This document shows positions 44,101 to 52,890 of a stretch of DNA of 64,000 nucleotides, piece after piece. The translations under genes and the position numbers were made by a program. The DNA lies in assembly GCA_963169455.1 (NCBI GenBank), contig CAUJDW010000159.1:87596-151595 (forward strand), in the 5' to 3' direction. Below the pieces are notes generated by a model. The model was not told the origin of the DNA. It worked only from the letters and a program-made list of their open reading frames with translations, and did not search any database. The stretch's first letter is position 1. Each line of letters starts with the position of its first letter. This DNA is from Bacteroidota bacterium (GTDB lineage: Bacteria > Bacteroidota > Bacteroidia > Chitinophagales > Saprospiraceae).

Positions 44101-47100
44101 ATGAGTGGAATGCTATTCTGCTCCGGCTTGTCCGCCGTCCAGGAATCGATGCAGAAGGCGAAAAAGTGGCGTTTGAGGATGTCGCGGGCGTCCAGGTAGC
44201 AGCCGGGGGTGCTGACCTCGCCCTCCATCATTTCGGTGGGGGCTTCGAAATAAAAGAGGTCGTGCGGCTTATTGGAGGCGAAATTGATAATCAGGGCAGA
44301 GCCGGTTTTGCGCCCGGCCCGGCCTACCCGCTGCAGAAAATTGGCGGGCAGGGGCGGCACATTGGTATTCATCGTCACGTTGAGGTCGCCGATATCAATA
44401 CCCATTTCCAGGGTGGAGGTGGCTACCAGGGCATTCAGGGAATGGAAATGAGGCCGTTCTTTAAAATCCCGCTCCTTTTGCTCTCGGTCGCTGCGCTCCA
44501 GCAGGCCGGTATGGTCTGTGGCGTAAACGCGCGGCGCCCGGCGGCGGTTGTAAACCTGCTGGTAGTAATTTTCGGCGCTTTTCTCCGGAGCTTCCTGGTA
44601 TTTGCCCAGGCAATTGAATTGCAGGCAACTGGCGTCGCTTATGCCTTCTTTTCCCTGTGCCGCCACCACCAACTGATGCCCGCAATGGCCACATTCAAAG
44701 CGGGCGGTTTCATGGCTCACCAAGATGGCGTCTTCCCGAAGGCAGTAATTGGGCAAACCCGCCGCCGTTTTTTCATCAAGCAACCCAACCTCCGGCTGCG
44801 CCAGCACTTTTACCAACTGCGCGAAAAACTCATTGATGGCGTCTCGGTAGGGGGCCAGCGGAAAGGATTTCTTCAGATAGGCGTGAAACCAGTTATCCTG
44901 GTTGCTGAATGTGCTGTCCAGAAGGCCCCGGTGCTCGGCCTGAGTGGTGGCCAACCGGGGAAAACGGGATTTTGGCCCAAACCGCCGGTTTAGAAAGTGG
45001 CGCTTGTCGTTCATCCAGTTCAGGTCCCATAACTTGAGGTTGCGGGTGCGGAACTTCGACAGGTATTCGTGGTTGACGCCACCTCTGATGCGGATGCGGT
45101 GGAGGAAGCCGTTCAGGAAATGCAGGAAGGGGCCCTTTTCGAAGGCCCCCATCAGGTTTTCCGCCAGCCAGGGTTCCAGCATGGTAAAGGCTTTTTCAAG
45201 CTGCGCCTGATCGAAATTCACCGCGGAAGCCCCTGTCTTTTCCAGGGTGCGGCCGATCACCGCATTGAAGCCGAATTCGGAGGCAATTTCCCAGCGGATG
45301 CGCTCGTCGAATTCCCGGACAAAAAAATCGGAATACGAGCCGTCCTTCTGCTTGTAGGCGCTGGCCTTCACTTCGCCGGCACGGTCGGAAGGAAAGAATT
45401 TGTAGAGGTAAGCTTCCAGATTATTCTGCCCGCTCTCATCCGCATGCTCCTTCCAGTAATCGATGAATGCGCCTTGAAGCCGGCTGAGGGAAACCGGCTC
45501 GGAGAATTGCCGGATGGTTTGCTGCAGGGCCGTGCGGAAGGTAAAGCGATAATTGCGCGCTTCCATATAGCCAGCCTGATGGGCAGCATCCTGTACGCCA
45601 TTGGTGAAGGCCAGAATCTTGCGTTCCTTTTCCGTTTGCTCGTCGAGGTCGGAGGCCAGCACCTGGCTGGCCGTCACCGAGGCCATGGAAGATACTCGCA
45701 TGCCGATGATGTTCATGGAATTGCGGGTATTGCATTCCGGGCAGAAATGCTGGCTCCGGTTGTTCCTGACCGACCGGTATGCGATGATGGGCAAACGCCC
45801 GGGGCCTTCCTTATCGTGCAGGTGCAGGGAATATTGATTGGCAAAGGTATGCAGGGCCTCCGTTGGCGTATATTCTTCTACATGCTTGTGTTCCGGAGTA
45901 TCGGTGTTGATGAAAAAGACATTCTTGTGGTTGGAAAAGTATTTGTTATACACTTCCAGGATGTCCTCTTCAATCTTGTTGCGGTTGTCGTGTTTGACAC
46001 CCAGCCAGCCGGAAGCGCCGCATTCCCGGCAGTAGTAAGCCGGCAGAGCTTTCGGTTCCAGCGCCGGCGCCCGCTTGTCCCGCCAGGTAAATACCGGCTC
46101 CGGGCTGAGCACCCGCACAATGCCGCTGAGTTCTCTGGCCCAGAGCTGGGCCTGCAGGTAAAGAAAGGGCATCTCCACCTGCCCGTTTGGCAACGGCGTA
46201 ACCGTTTTAGCTTCTGCGATCAGCGATAGCAGGGAACGGACTACCGATTCCTTGGGGTGAAACTGGTGTTCTTCATCCCATTCCGGGATCTTGCGGAATT
46301 CCTCATTGAGGTAGTCCAGCTTCCGGATCAGCTCGGAAATCGTCAGCAACTGCCGGCTGCATAGATCAACGATGTCCCATACCAGGCGGATATCCTTCAA
46401 CTCCCTGCCCAGGCTTGCCTTGTCGGCCTGCGGGTCGATCTGCCAGAGGCTAAGCTGCCGCTTCAGGTACGATTGGAAATCCTCCCCAGCCTGCAGCATG
46501 CTGAACTGTAACATATATCTGGAAGGCAAACGGTTGAAGAGTTCTGATTTGGGCTTTACGAAAAAATATTCGGTTGTCTCTCTTTCTTCGGCAATGATCG
46601 AACCTTCCGTAAAATGTTCCCCGAACACCTGGGTGGCGTATTCCGCCAGAAGCCTGGGCGCTTCTGCTCCGGCGCCCATGGTAGCAGAAGTGCCCACCGG
46701 GCAGAGCTGCCCGGGCGGGATGTTCAGCCGTAGCTTGAGCCGCCGGATCAGGTTGGCTACATCAGTACCCTGAGCACCGTCGTAGGTGTGCAGTTCGTCG
46801 AGCACCAGGAAACGGAGCAGCCCGGGGTCTTTCAGGTTGTGCAGCCAAAGCTTGTGGAAGTTGCTGCGCATCAGGGCGTAGTCCAGCATTTTGAAGTTGG
46901 TCAGCAGGATATCCGGCGGGCTATCGATAATGGCCTCCCGGTTTTCGATGATGTGCCCCCTGACCATATCCTTGGGATACTTCCGGCTGTCCCTGCCCAG
47001 TCCGATGAACAAGCCGGCCGTCAGCCGCCCTTTGAGGCGGGGATCATCGTAGATGGCTCTCGCCAATCGCCCCGCCTGGTCGGTAGCCAGGGCGTTCATG

Positions 47101-47504
47101 GGGTAGAGGATGATACATTTGATTCCTGGCCGCCCTTCCTGCCGGTAGCAGTAATCGAGGATAGGGTAGAGAAAGGATTCCGTTTTCCCGGAACCGGTTC
47201 CGGTTGTCAGGATCGTAGGCTCCGGCTCGTGGCCGCTTTGTGTGGACAACCGCTGGAATGCCCGCAATTGATGGGCAAAGGGCGGAAAGGGAGGCTGTAT
47301 GTCGAGGGGGATGGCAGAACCGGGCGCGCCTTTTTCGAAGGGCAGTTTCAATGAAATATAAGGCCCTTTGAACAGGCCTTCCTGCTTGTCTTCCACGAAT
47401 TTCAGGAAGGCTTCACCTACGGCTTTTTCCTTGAAGGTAAAGGTCGCCTTCAGGTATTCGATAATGGAGGCGCGTACTTCGTAGGCTTGTTGTAGGGAGA
47501 GCAT
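41142..47504 (-). CDS. Giant DEAH helicase with DUF1998 and C-terminal nuclease-like domain
   Basis: A 2120-aa protein. N-terminal SF2 helicase: Walker A TGTGSGKT (101-108), DELH (236-239), GTSATMG (271-277), later STLEMGIDIGDLNV and QRVGRAGR (about 1056-1063). A zinc-binding stretch CGNCDHIQ ... CPKCGDE follows, and then DUF1998, ending IPGGTGYLEKL and CQCQHHGKDGCYHCIF (about 1630-1645). Beyond it, a segment with ELEDRFVRAF, TIADFLIRC (about 1766) and AIYLDGYQYHA (about 1798) looks like a Vsr/PD-(D/E)XK-type nuclease. Helicase plus DUF1998 is the content of DrmA plus DrmB of DISARM, here in one chain; DruE of Druantia is the other known giant of this kind. Start ATG at 47504; overlaps the UvrD gene by 4 bases. 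Confidence 0.88.
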   Translation of the reverse strand: MLSLQQAYEVRASIIEYLKATFTFKEKAVGEAFLKFVEDKQEGLFKGPYISLKLPFEKGAPGSAIPLDIQPPFPPFAHQLRAFQRLSTQSGHEPEPTILTTGTGSGKTESFLYPILDYCYRQEGRPGIKCIILYPMNALATDQAGRLARAIYDDPRLKGRLTAGLFIGLGRDSRKYPKDMVRGHIIENREAIIDSPPDILLTNFKMLDYALMRSNFHKLWLHNLKDPGLLRFLVLDELHTYDGAQGTDVANLIRRLKLRLNIPPGQLCPVGTSATMGAGAEAPRLLAEYATQVFGEHFTEGSIIAEERETTEYFFVKPKSELFNRLPSRYMLQFSMLQAGEDFQSYLKRQLSLWQIDPQADKASLGRELKDIRLVWDIVDLCSRQLLTISELIRKLDYLNEEFRKIPEWDEEHQFHPKESVVRSLLSLIAEAKTVTPLPNGQVEMPFLYLQAQLWARELSGIVRVLSPEPVFTWRDKRAPALEPKALPAYYCRECGASGWLGVKHDNRNKIEEDILEVYNKYFSNHKNVFFINTDTPEHKHVEEYTPTEALHTFANQYSLHLHDKEGPGRLPIIAYRSVRNNRSQHFCPECNTRNSMNIIGMRVSSMASVTASQVLASDLDEQTEKERKILAFTNGVQDAAHQAGYMEARNYRFTFRTALQQTIRQFSEPVSLSRLQGAFIDYWKEHADESGQNNLEAYLYKFFPSDRAGEVKASAYKQKDGSYSDFFVREFDERIRWEIASEFGFNAVIGRTLEKTGASAVNFDQAQLEKAFTMLEPWLAENLMGAFEKGPFLHFLNGFLHRIRIRGGVNHEYLSKFRTRNLKLWDLNWMNDKRHFLNRRFGPKSRFPRLATTQAEHRGLLDSTFSNQDNWFHAYLKKSFPLAPYRDAINEFFAQLVKVLAQPEVGLLDEKTAAGLPNYCLREDAILVSHETARFECGHCGHQLVVAAQGKEGISDASCLQFNCLGKYQEAPEKSAENYYQQVYNRRRAPRVYATDHTGLLERSDREQKERDFKERPHFHSLNALVATSTLEMGIDIGDLNVTMNTNVPPLPANFLQRVGRAGRKTGSALIINFASNKPHDLFYFEAPTEMMEGEVSTPGCYLDARDILKRHFFAFCIDSWTADKPEQNSIPLIVRNIKPASANLDDSQFFLNRLIHFIKLNEAALLERFTSMYDGLVEKDVLKSLRTDMANELFYNTPRKVFRQLQQEYHQLQDKRKQIKKQIEERGLGKEDPERAELEKEIRNINGALKAIEKRQVLEHMTNTGLLPNYAFPETGVTLFARVMGRPPLNSEAPPNRKDIELVRPASQAIKELIPDNLFYTQGYKLKVSGLNIINWKEEVEEYRYCGNCDHIQAEAKAEKGPCPKCGDESWASSANRHQFVRLQAVKSFNDEADARLDDSSEERQSEFANRSLHFHFQPEAALGAYAIRKVPFGIEFVRQADIMEVNAGLESDFMDRSRITHINGKEAAVAGYITCRHCGRSSTQTHKRVEGKSGLAPKEARDYHFAYCRERNRAYQGKADEVFEELFLYRKMTTEVLKVLLPVQEFESESAVSMFRAGIELGLRRYYRGNPQHINVSHYAEFNSQTLKKDRYLILYDIIPGGTGYLEKLFQPEEFGKVLKLAHKAIRECQCQHHGKDGCYHCIFTYTNQFEQEELSRQKAEKLFGRIVDALENWEFLPHGLGKVSNTGQIEESELEDRFVRAFRNFAGQEKQQEQGWAFEEINLEGIIAYRLKVVHNGNVFRYMVQPQYRLGPARGVRFSTIADFLIRCEGAIVDGREWPLDELLAIRPIAIYLDGYQYHASNEHPRFKLDIEKRSAILESGEYLCWTLTWDDIGQFEEQLSDGLGKSVNQHTDTRQVLRRHPLFKKLDGEVLRAVNNFSRLLWLLKNGYRADNLLENFHAYLFCLQEAVGKVSLSEAHVDDFLRTGMPLDGYPHFADQQGNSFLFLPIPTESEHFHFRLFLRMRNLELQGGVLIRHRGDGFPKADWDTFWKVFNLIQLAGVRYKVEESEQDMEPALLEAPAAEEDVQSPEEIIRYYDEEYHPLVQQLLEAGIDFSRDGSFVLTDEKEEVLAEAILGFETARIVLGPLSEEDAAAFRERGYKIMEPENFDVNLIRNP

Positions 47505-47683
47505 GGGTTAATTTGTTAGTCTTTCCCTCCGGGAATGTGGTTTTGCCGGCGCTTTTGTTCCTAAATATAAAGCATTTTGCATATAAATGGAATTGTTCTG
47601 TGGGGAAAGTTAATTCCTCCTGATTGGCAGGCACTGTAATGAAGGATTGGGTGATGACTTCGATCAAAGAGACGAAACTAAAG

Positions 47684-48394
47684 TCAGATGTACTTCAATA
47701 TCTCCTCAACCAACAAATAAACGGTAGTAGACGATTCTTCCTTTGCAGGGCTATGATGAGTCAAACTGTCGTATATTCTTTTAGCCCGGTTAATAGCCAA
47801 CCTTATCCTGGTGGTTTTTGCCTCGGGGGCTGCCTCTTCCAGGATAGAAAAAATTTCCTCGGTTATCGTTTTACTATTTCCGTCAAATTGAACGCCGAGC
47901 GGTTTCAGGTAATCATTGATCTTATTTTCATAAGCAGACCGATGCATGCCGCCTCCCTGATGATCTTCGAAATGAAGGATAATCCAGTATTCAAAAGCCT
48001 GGTTGGAATAAGCAACCCCAAATCCCATACTTTCAGCCATCGCTATGGCATTATTGAAATCATTATCAGAGAAATCATCTTTATCGAAGACACACCAAAC
48101 CTGATCATACTCCTTTCCTTTCGCCAATTGTTGAGCTCTGTTGACCAAAGAAACGGTATTGTACCCTTCGCCAACGGCTTTTATGGTTGCAGAGGAAAGG
48201 CGGAATTGCCGAAAGTAAGAAGGCTCCGTGTTTTCGCCTTCGCAGACGATGAGAATAGCTGGCTTTTCAGCCTTGCTAGGTTCTGGGCGCTCAAGGATGG
48301 GTTCTCCTCGACGCCTTGCCTTTGTGGCTTTTCGTCTTTTGAGATGTTCTTCCTTCTTTTTAACCTGTTCCGCCTTTTTATCCTTCATTTTCAT
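47684..48394 (-). CDS. RloB-like protein
   Basis: About 236 aa, with a basic, charged N-terminal coil (KDKKAEQVKKKEEHLKRRKA) and a Toprim-like core: ILIVCEGENTEPSYFRQF and QVWCVFDKDDF, then the typical SNQAFEYWIILHFEDH. RloB is found with the ATPase RloA near restriction and defence genes, and its own activity is likely nucleolytic. The start is taken as ATG 48394 (or 48388), overlapping the end of rloA by 17 or 11 bases; a GTG at 48436 would lie deeper in rloA. A 179-base gap separates it from the giant helicase gene. Confidence 0.88.
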   Translation of the reverse strand: MKMKDKKAEQVKKKEEHLKRRKATKARRRGEPILERPEPSKAEKPAILIVCEGENTEPSYFRQFRLSSATIKAVGEGYNTVSLVNRAQQLAKGKEYDQVWCVFDKDDFSDNDFNNAIAMAESMGFGVAYSNQAFEYWIILHFEDHQGGGMHRSAYENKINDYLKPLGVQFDGNSKTITEEIFSILEEAAPEAKTTRIRLAINRAKRIYDSLTHHSPAKEESSTTVYLLVEEILKYI

Positions 48395-49709
48395 AAGCCG
48401 GCGCTGGTTTCCTGGGGAGAAGTTGGCTGAAGTCACCTAGATACGGAATTGCTCCATACTTACCCTGAATATAATTTTTCTCGAAATTTTCTTCCTTCCG
48501 GACTGCATCCGTTTTGAAGTCCCCAAGAGAATAGAGCGTGGCGGCTCCGTATTTGTCTTTTTCGGTAAACCAGATTTGATCGCGCCGGAACAGTCCGGAA
48601 CTCAACAGGTTGGTGTCATGGGTGTTGAAAATTAGTTGTCCGTTAAAGGAATTATTTTCCCGGGAATTGAACAATTCAACCAGCTTGCAGACGAGGTTGG
48701 GGTGCAATTTGGATTCAAGCTCGTCGCCGACCAGGACTTTTCCATTCTGAAGCGTATCCAGTACCGGGCCGGACAAGGCAAAGAACTTTCGTGTGCCTGA
48801 AGACTCATCGTCATCCATTGAGAACTGTACTGTGCCTGCTGCCCGCTTGCCCTCATCATATTTTTTATGTGTCGTTAAAACATCCGTAAATACTTCGCCC
48901 TCTTCCTCCGACAACTTTCGCTCAATGATATCCCGCAATTCTTTTGGTAAACCAGGAGGAATATTATCCGGATCAAGAATTTTGAGGGTCAGGTCTTCAA
49001 TTCCTAAATCAGCTTTCTTCAAAAGGCTGACAATTTCCTCTTTAGACTGATCGTTTCTGGTCCTCCCCATAGTAAAGCCCTGGTATCCTTCCTCTCTGAG
49101 CCCTGAGATTACATTAAACTTCGAAAACCAATCCAGCACTTTTCCCGCTAATTTATCATTAAACTGGGCAGCTACCGAGATTAACAGCGCATTGGGGCGG
49201 ATCATCTTTTCACCTACCAACGCCCTGCCTGTTTTAAACCTGGTCTTGTGCAATTCGAATTTTTGCCCTTCCCGGTAAAATATCTCTACCTCTTTGGTCT
49301 TTCCCCGATGGAAAAGCCACTCCGCTGTTACCCGGTCGGGGGCAACCTCAAAACCATATCGGAACAGCTCGGACTTATGAACAAAAATTACCTCGAACTC
49401 AGAGGGCTGGCTTTCCGTTTCCGTACTCAGCAAGAAAGGGTGAACATCAATGCGGTCCCCTTTCTGGGTATTGCGGGAAGAACGGATGACGAAATTTCTC
49501 ATAAACCCCATGCCCTCTGCCAGCTTACTTTTGCCACTGGCGTTAGCCCCATAAATCACCGCGCTTTTCAGGAGCTTCAACCCAAATTCAGGAACTTCAA
49601 AAACATTTTCCTCCCATCGTGTAGTTTTGTCATAATTGGAAGCGATCAGACTGAGGTTAACTTCCTCTTTAAAGGGCTTGTAATTCTTAAGCGAGAACCG
49701 AACGAGCAT
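48378..49709 (-). CDS. RloA-like AAA15 ATPase
   Basis: A 443-aa ATPase of the AAA15/OLD-SMC-like group. The N terminus MLVRFSLKNYKPFKEEVNLS is typical; Walker A is GANASGKS (54-61). A late Walker B-type region VGDELESKLHPNLV and the switch NTHDTNLLS are characteristic. Paired with the RloB-like gene by overlapping reading frames, it forms the RloAB unit known from defence islands. The ATG at 49709 is preferred because it starts the family N terminus; 49739 adds ten unrelated residues. Confidence 0.9.
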   Translation of the reverse strand: MLVRFSLKNYKPFKEEVNLSLIASNYDKTTRWEENVFEVPEFGLKLLKSAVIYGANASGKSKLAEGMGFMRNFVIRSSRNTQKGDRIDVHPFLLSTETESQPSEFEVIFVHKSELFRYGFEVAPDRVTAEWLFHRGKTKEVEIFYREGQKFELHKTRFKTGRALVGEKMIRPNALLISVAAQFNDKLAGKVLDWFSKFNVISGLREEGYQGFTMGRTRNDQSKEEIVSLLKKADLGIEDLTLKILDPDNIPPGLPKELRDIIERKLSEEEGEVFTDVLTTHKKYDEGKRAAGTVQFSMDDDESSGTRKFFALSGPVLDTLQNGKVLVGDELESKLHPNLVCKLVELFNSRENNSFNGQLIFNTHDTNLLSSGLFRRDQIWFTEKDKYGAATLYSLGDFKTDAVRKEENFEKNYIQGKYGAIPYLGDFSQLLPRKPAPAYENEG

Positions 49710-49777
49710 AATAGGCGGTTTTTTGCAAATATAACGCAAAAAAACGATCTATTGTTATAAAATAACCAAAATAGTCT

Positions 49778-50782
49778 TTAGAGATTTTCCACCCCCTCCC
49801 TCACCCCCCTCAACAACCCGCAATACCCCTCCACCGGCAGCCCCTCCTTGGGCAGCTTAATCCTCGCCACCTTCATGTAATCTGACAATTGGTCATTGCT
49901 GGAGAGCAGGGCGTATTGACTGCCTAGCAACGCCTTCAGCTTCGCTGGCAGTTGCGCCTGCAGGTGCTGCCGCAGGGCGTCCCGATGGCCGGCATCCTTA
50001 TCCGCCGTGTGGGCGCGGATGCAGAGCTCATTGTCGATGATCTCCAGGAAGAGCCCGGCTTTGATGCCGTTGCAGGAGTAGTCCACCCAATCTGTAAATT
50101 GCTGCAGGGTAAAGCCGCTTTGGCCGTTCTGGCCGCCCGTTTTGACCCAGAAATCCCAGTCCGGCATGGCCTCACGGATGCGGCGGAAACGGGCGTAATA
50201 CCAGTGTTTGGGATGTTTTGCCTCCGACAATTCCCGGAGGTCGGCATCCATCAGGTTCCTGTATTGGGTTTCGAGGATGGACAGGTAGTCCATTGCCAAT
50301 GGCCGGTCGGGATTGCCTTCCGGGAGGGAGGCAATAAGGGCCCGGAGAGCGTTGGCCAGCTCCGGATAGCTTATAAACGTAACCGGCACGTCCTTCTGGA
50401 ATAAACGCTTCACTTTGGCCTCCATCCATTCGTCGGCGCTGGTACCGAGCAGGAGGCAGAACAAATGGGCTTCAGCATAGGGCAGGGATTCAATGTGTTC
50501 TACCTGCCGCTTTAACTGGCCAGGGGTCAAGTCGCTCCACATCTTGACCTCTATGCCAAAGCGCTCGTGCTCCTTGTCGCGTGTTTCATCGTAGATGGAT
50601 ATATCCAGCAGGCCTTTATGTTCCTCGCGAATGATCAGGGGGGAGGAGATCTGCTTTCCCAGGAGGCGCTCCAGGAATACCGGCATTCCGGCAAAATGCG
50701 CGATCAGCAACTGATGGGGCAGTTCGTAATCTTCGGCTCCCAGGTGCTGGAAGAAGTGGGTGAAGGTATTAGTTTCCATCAT
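49778..50782 (-). CDS. PD-(D/E)XK-type nuclease family protein
   Basis: A 334-aa protein. The stretch LLDISIYDETRD followed by ERFGIEVKMWSDLTPGQLKR gives the D...E-x-K core of a PD-(D/E)XK nuclease (about residues 55-90). A C-terminal domain follows, with the segments FWVKTGGQNGQSGF and SCNGIKAGLFLEI, of a type annotated as DUF4268-like. It is located upstream of RloA in the same direction (68 bases), which suggests a role as the nuclease of a defence module. The start may be the first or second ATG (50782 or 50779). Confidence 0.75.
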   Translation of the reverse strand: MMETNTFTHFFQHLGAEDYELPHQLLIAHFAGMPVFLERLLGKQISSPLIIREEHKGLLDISIYDETRDKEHERFGIEVKMWSDLTPGQLKRQVEHIESLPYAEAHLFCLLLGTSADEWMEAKVKRLFQKDVPVTFISYPELANALRALIASLPEGNPDRPLAMDYLSILETQYRNLMDADLRELSEAKHPKHWYYARFRRIREAMPDWDFWVKTGGQNGQSGFTLQQFTDWVDYSCNGIKAGLFLEIIDNELCIRAHTADKDAGHRDALRQHLQAQLPAKLKALLGSQYALLSSNDQLSDYMKVARIKLPKEGLPVEGYCGLLRGVREGVENL

Positions 50783-50923
50783 AGCATATCGCTTTTCCAG
50801 CGGCTACGGCGCACACTTATGATGGTTTACGGAAGTTGCTCCAATTCGTTACACCTACATTGTTAAAGTTTTTTCCAAACTTCTACGGGCTAAGCGGGGA
50901 GAGAACAAGGGATAATTAAAAAA

Positions 50924-50952
50924 TTGACAATCACCCCAATATTCACTATATT
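50924..50952 (+). promoter_or_regulatory. Sigma70-like promoter
   Basis: TTGACA (50924-50929), a 17-base spacer and TATATT (50947-50952). This is the consensus of the main sigma factor of Proteobacteria rather than the Bacteroidota pattern, although TATATTG also partly resembles TAnnTTTG. It is 140 bases before the ATG at 51093. The rest of the 310-base gap (50783-51092) holds no gene. Confidence 0.45.
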
Positions 50953-51092
50953 GCGTATCTATTGATGCGTTTTCAACTCACTATATACGCCCCCTTTGGT
51001 ATTTTGCCTTCTTACGAAATGGAAGCCCGGAGCCGGAACTCATTTATTTGGTAAAGCGTTCAGAAGGTCATCATTTTAATTATTTTTCTGGC

Positions 51093-51539
51093 ATGAAGTA
51101 CCTGTATAAAGATTTTCTTGAAGACAAAAGGGCTTACAACCTGAACGTTGCCTTCTACACAAGGGTGGTGAAAGCCATCACCGGAGTGGAGCCGGCGCCT
51201 TTCTTCAAAACCACCTACGCCAACGGCCGGAAAATTTACGACGATCATATTTTCAGCACCAAATACAAAGGCCGCATCCTCCAGGTCATTCAACGCCCAC
51301 CAAATTCCGATCAGCCCGTACTCCGCGCCCGCTGCCAGCAATGGGACGGCCAGTATGACATGCTCATACTTACGCTGGAATTATCGGCCGCCGTTAAGCC
51401 AATGCTTGAAAACATCATCAAAGCCTGGCTGTTGGATGGGGAACCGTTCGAAAAGATCCAGGCTTTGCTGCCTGCTCCGGCAAGGGCGGCTTACCCGACT
51501 GCCGGGCCGGCGCCGGTGGTGAATGATGAGGGAATGTAG
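51093..51539 (+). CDS. Hypothetical protein, 148 aa
   Basis: No family recognised. The 148-aa product is soluble. It begins MKYLYKDFLEDKRAYNLNVA, has FYTRVVKAITGVEP and a beta-rich middle (GRILQVIQRPPNSDQPVLR) and ends in a Pro/Ala-rich tail. The ATG at 51093 was chosen over a TTG at 51048. It is on the plus strand inside a minus-strand island and has its own strong-looking promoter. Its 3' third is repeated in degraded form at 51744-51846, which suggests local duplication and decay. Confidence 0.55.
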   Translation: MKYLYKDFLEDKRAYNLNVAFYTRVVKAITGVEPAPFFKTTYANGRKIYDDHIFSTKYKGRILQVIQRPPNSDQPVLRARCQQWDGQYDMLILTLELSAAVKPMLENIIKAWLLDGEPFEKIQALLPAPARAAYPTAGPAPVVNDEGM

Positions 51540-51743
51540 GTGAGCATTGCAGCCTTTATGGGCCGGCGTTTCTTTTACCTCGTGCTACCGCTTCGTCAAG
51601 AATAAAATCGATCTCCCAGCTTCAAGCGCCTCAACTGTCTGCCGTTTGTACATTTTATCGGAATTTTTGTATAGAAATATTACAAAAACTCCGATTGCAG
51701 GTGTTTTCTTATGACAATTAAGGAAATGAACTTGCCACTGCTG

Positions 51744-51846
51744 TGGAATTATCAGGCGCCCTTAAGCCAATACTCGAAAGAGCATAAAAGCCTGGCTGCT
51801 GGAAGGGGAGCCGTTTGAGAAAATTCGGGCTTTGCTGCCTGCTCCT
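51744..51846 (+). pseudogene. Decayed partial duplicate of the 51093-51539 gene
   Basis: This stretch matches 51376-51477 closely over its whole length (shared blocks include TGGAATTATC, AAGCCTGGCTG and GGCTTTGCTGCCTGCTCC). One base is lost in the middle, shifting the frame, and there is no start. It ends next to the HEPN gene, which runs the other way. The sequence before it (51540-51743) shows nothing else I can name. Confidence 0.75.
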
Positions 51847-52237
51847 ACAAACCAATCAATGCTTCAACCTGAATAACCAGATTTTCGGCCTCCTGCATCA
51901 TCGGTGCAATGTCTTCTTCTTCAAGGTCCTTGTAGTCCCGGTAATCTGCATCCTGCCGAAGGTTGAATAATTTGTTATAAAGCACGCCGAGGGATGGCGG
52001 CAGCAGGGAGGTGCTAATGAGTGCTTTATTGAAGGCCGTTTTTATGCCGGCATGAGTGCTTGCCTCAATTCCCATAGTCACTAAATATGCAGATGCCGAA
52101 TAAAAACACGCATAGTAAAGCCGGTTAGCGGTAGTGTTCCAATGGCCTTTCTCCGCAAGAAGCTTTGCCTCTTCAATGGATTCTTTGGCCCGGGCGAGCC
52201 GGTACTTTGAAAGGTCTTTTTTCGAATAATAATCCAT
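51845..52237 (-). CDS. HEPN-domain protein, probable toxin of an MNT/HEPN pair
   Basis: A 130-aa helical HEPN protein: RLARAKESIEEAKLL, NTTANRLYYACFYSASAYLV, then STHAGIKTAFNKAL and LFNLRQDADYRDY, the standard segments of the YSIRK-independent HEPN group that pairs with minimal nucleotidyltransferases. HEPN proteins of this kind cut RNA. The MNT gene is upstream with a TGATG stop/start overlap at 52237, so the pair is translationally coupled. The catalytic R-x4-6-H motif is not obvious, so it may act through other residues or be inactive. Confidence 0.85.
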   Translation of the reverse strand: MDYYSKKDLSKYRLARAKESIEEAKLLAEKGHWNTTANRLYYACFYSASAYLVTMGIEASTHAGIKTAFNKALISTSLLPPSLGVLYNKLFNLRQDADYRDYKDLEEEDIAPMMQEAENLVIQVEALIGL

Positions 52238-52572
52238 CAGGCAGCCTTGGGGGAAATGATTTCTATGCCTTCCCGTTCCACATTCCTGAAAAATTCCGAC
52301 TCCCGATACTTTAACCAGGTATCTTCGTTTTCAATGACAGAGGTGATGGCCTGTTCCATGTTTAGTTCTATCTCATACAGCAATTCCCGGATGCTATCCT
52401 GCAGCTGCCGGGACGCCTTCTTACGGGTCAGGATCAAAAAATCCCAATCCGAATCCGGACGGGAATCGCCCCGGGCCCTTGACCCGAAAAGGATTACCCT
52501 CGCTTCTTTGTCCACTATTTTAACCGCTTCCCTGACCATTGATGGTACCTCCTTTATAGCCTTCTTTACCAT
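52237..52572 (-). CDS. MNT-type nucleotidyltransferase, partner of HEPN
   Basis: A 111-aa nucleotidyltransferase with LFGSRARGDSRPDSDWDFLI, which supplies the G-S motif and the D-x-D metal site. In MNT/HEPN modules it modifies the HEPN toxin with AMP. It overlaps the HEPN start by one base (TGATG). The pair lies between the methylase gene and the PD-(D/E)XK nuclease, on the same strand as both, so it may be carried as part of the defence operon. Confidence 0.88.
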   Translation of the reverse strand: MVKKAIKEVPSMVREAVKIVDKEARVILFGSRARGDSRPDSDWDFLILTRKKASRQLQDSIRELLYEIELNMEQAITSVIENEDTWLKYRESEFFRNVEREGIEIISPKAA

Positions 52573-52890
52573 AATCTTCTGTTTGAAGGTAAGTTAAAGG
52601 GAAGTTGCCAGAATTTCAACTCCGATACCCTTTTTCATTGCAGCCCAGTCATGGGTTGACTCGCCTGTAACAGCCCTTTGCGGTTAAAAGACAAGCGTTT
52701 TCAAAAAAGTGTGCCATCCCCGGATTTTTTTAACGCAAAGCACGCGAAGTAGGCGCGAATTTCACCCGGCCGTTTCCAGCCGGTAACGCCAACAAAATCA
52801 AGCCTTTGCGTCACTTTGCGCCTCCTTTGCGCCACTTTGCGTTTCAAAAAGCAGGGGGGAACCTGGAACCTTCAACGCTACCCACCTTCC
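52573..52890. other. 318-base gap with short repeats, no gene seen
   Basis: The gap before the MNT gene, on the downstream side of the methylase gene, holds no supported gene. It contains repeated TTTGCG motifs (three within 52812-52850, variants of CACTTTGCG) and a related GCAAAGCACGCGAAG upstream. No terminator with a T tract was found for the methylase transcript. Confidence 0.5.

Noticed and set aside
48378..48436. GTG start of the RloB-like gene at 48436
   Set aside because: It would overlap the RloA-like gene by nearly 60 bases; the ATG at 48394 or 48388 leaves a short overlap typical of coupled genes.
52573..52890. CRISPR array in the repeat-containing gap
   Set aside because: The TTTGCG motifs are short, irregular and without spacers of constant size. 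No array was found anywhere in the window.
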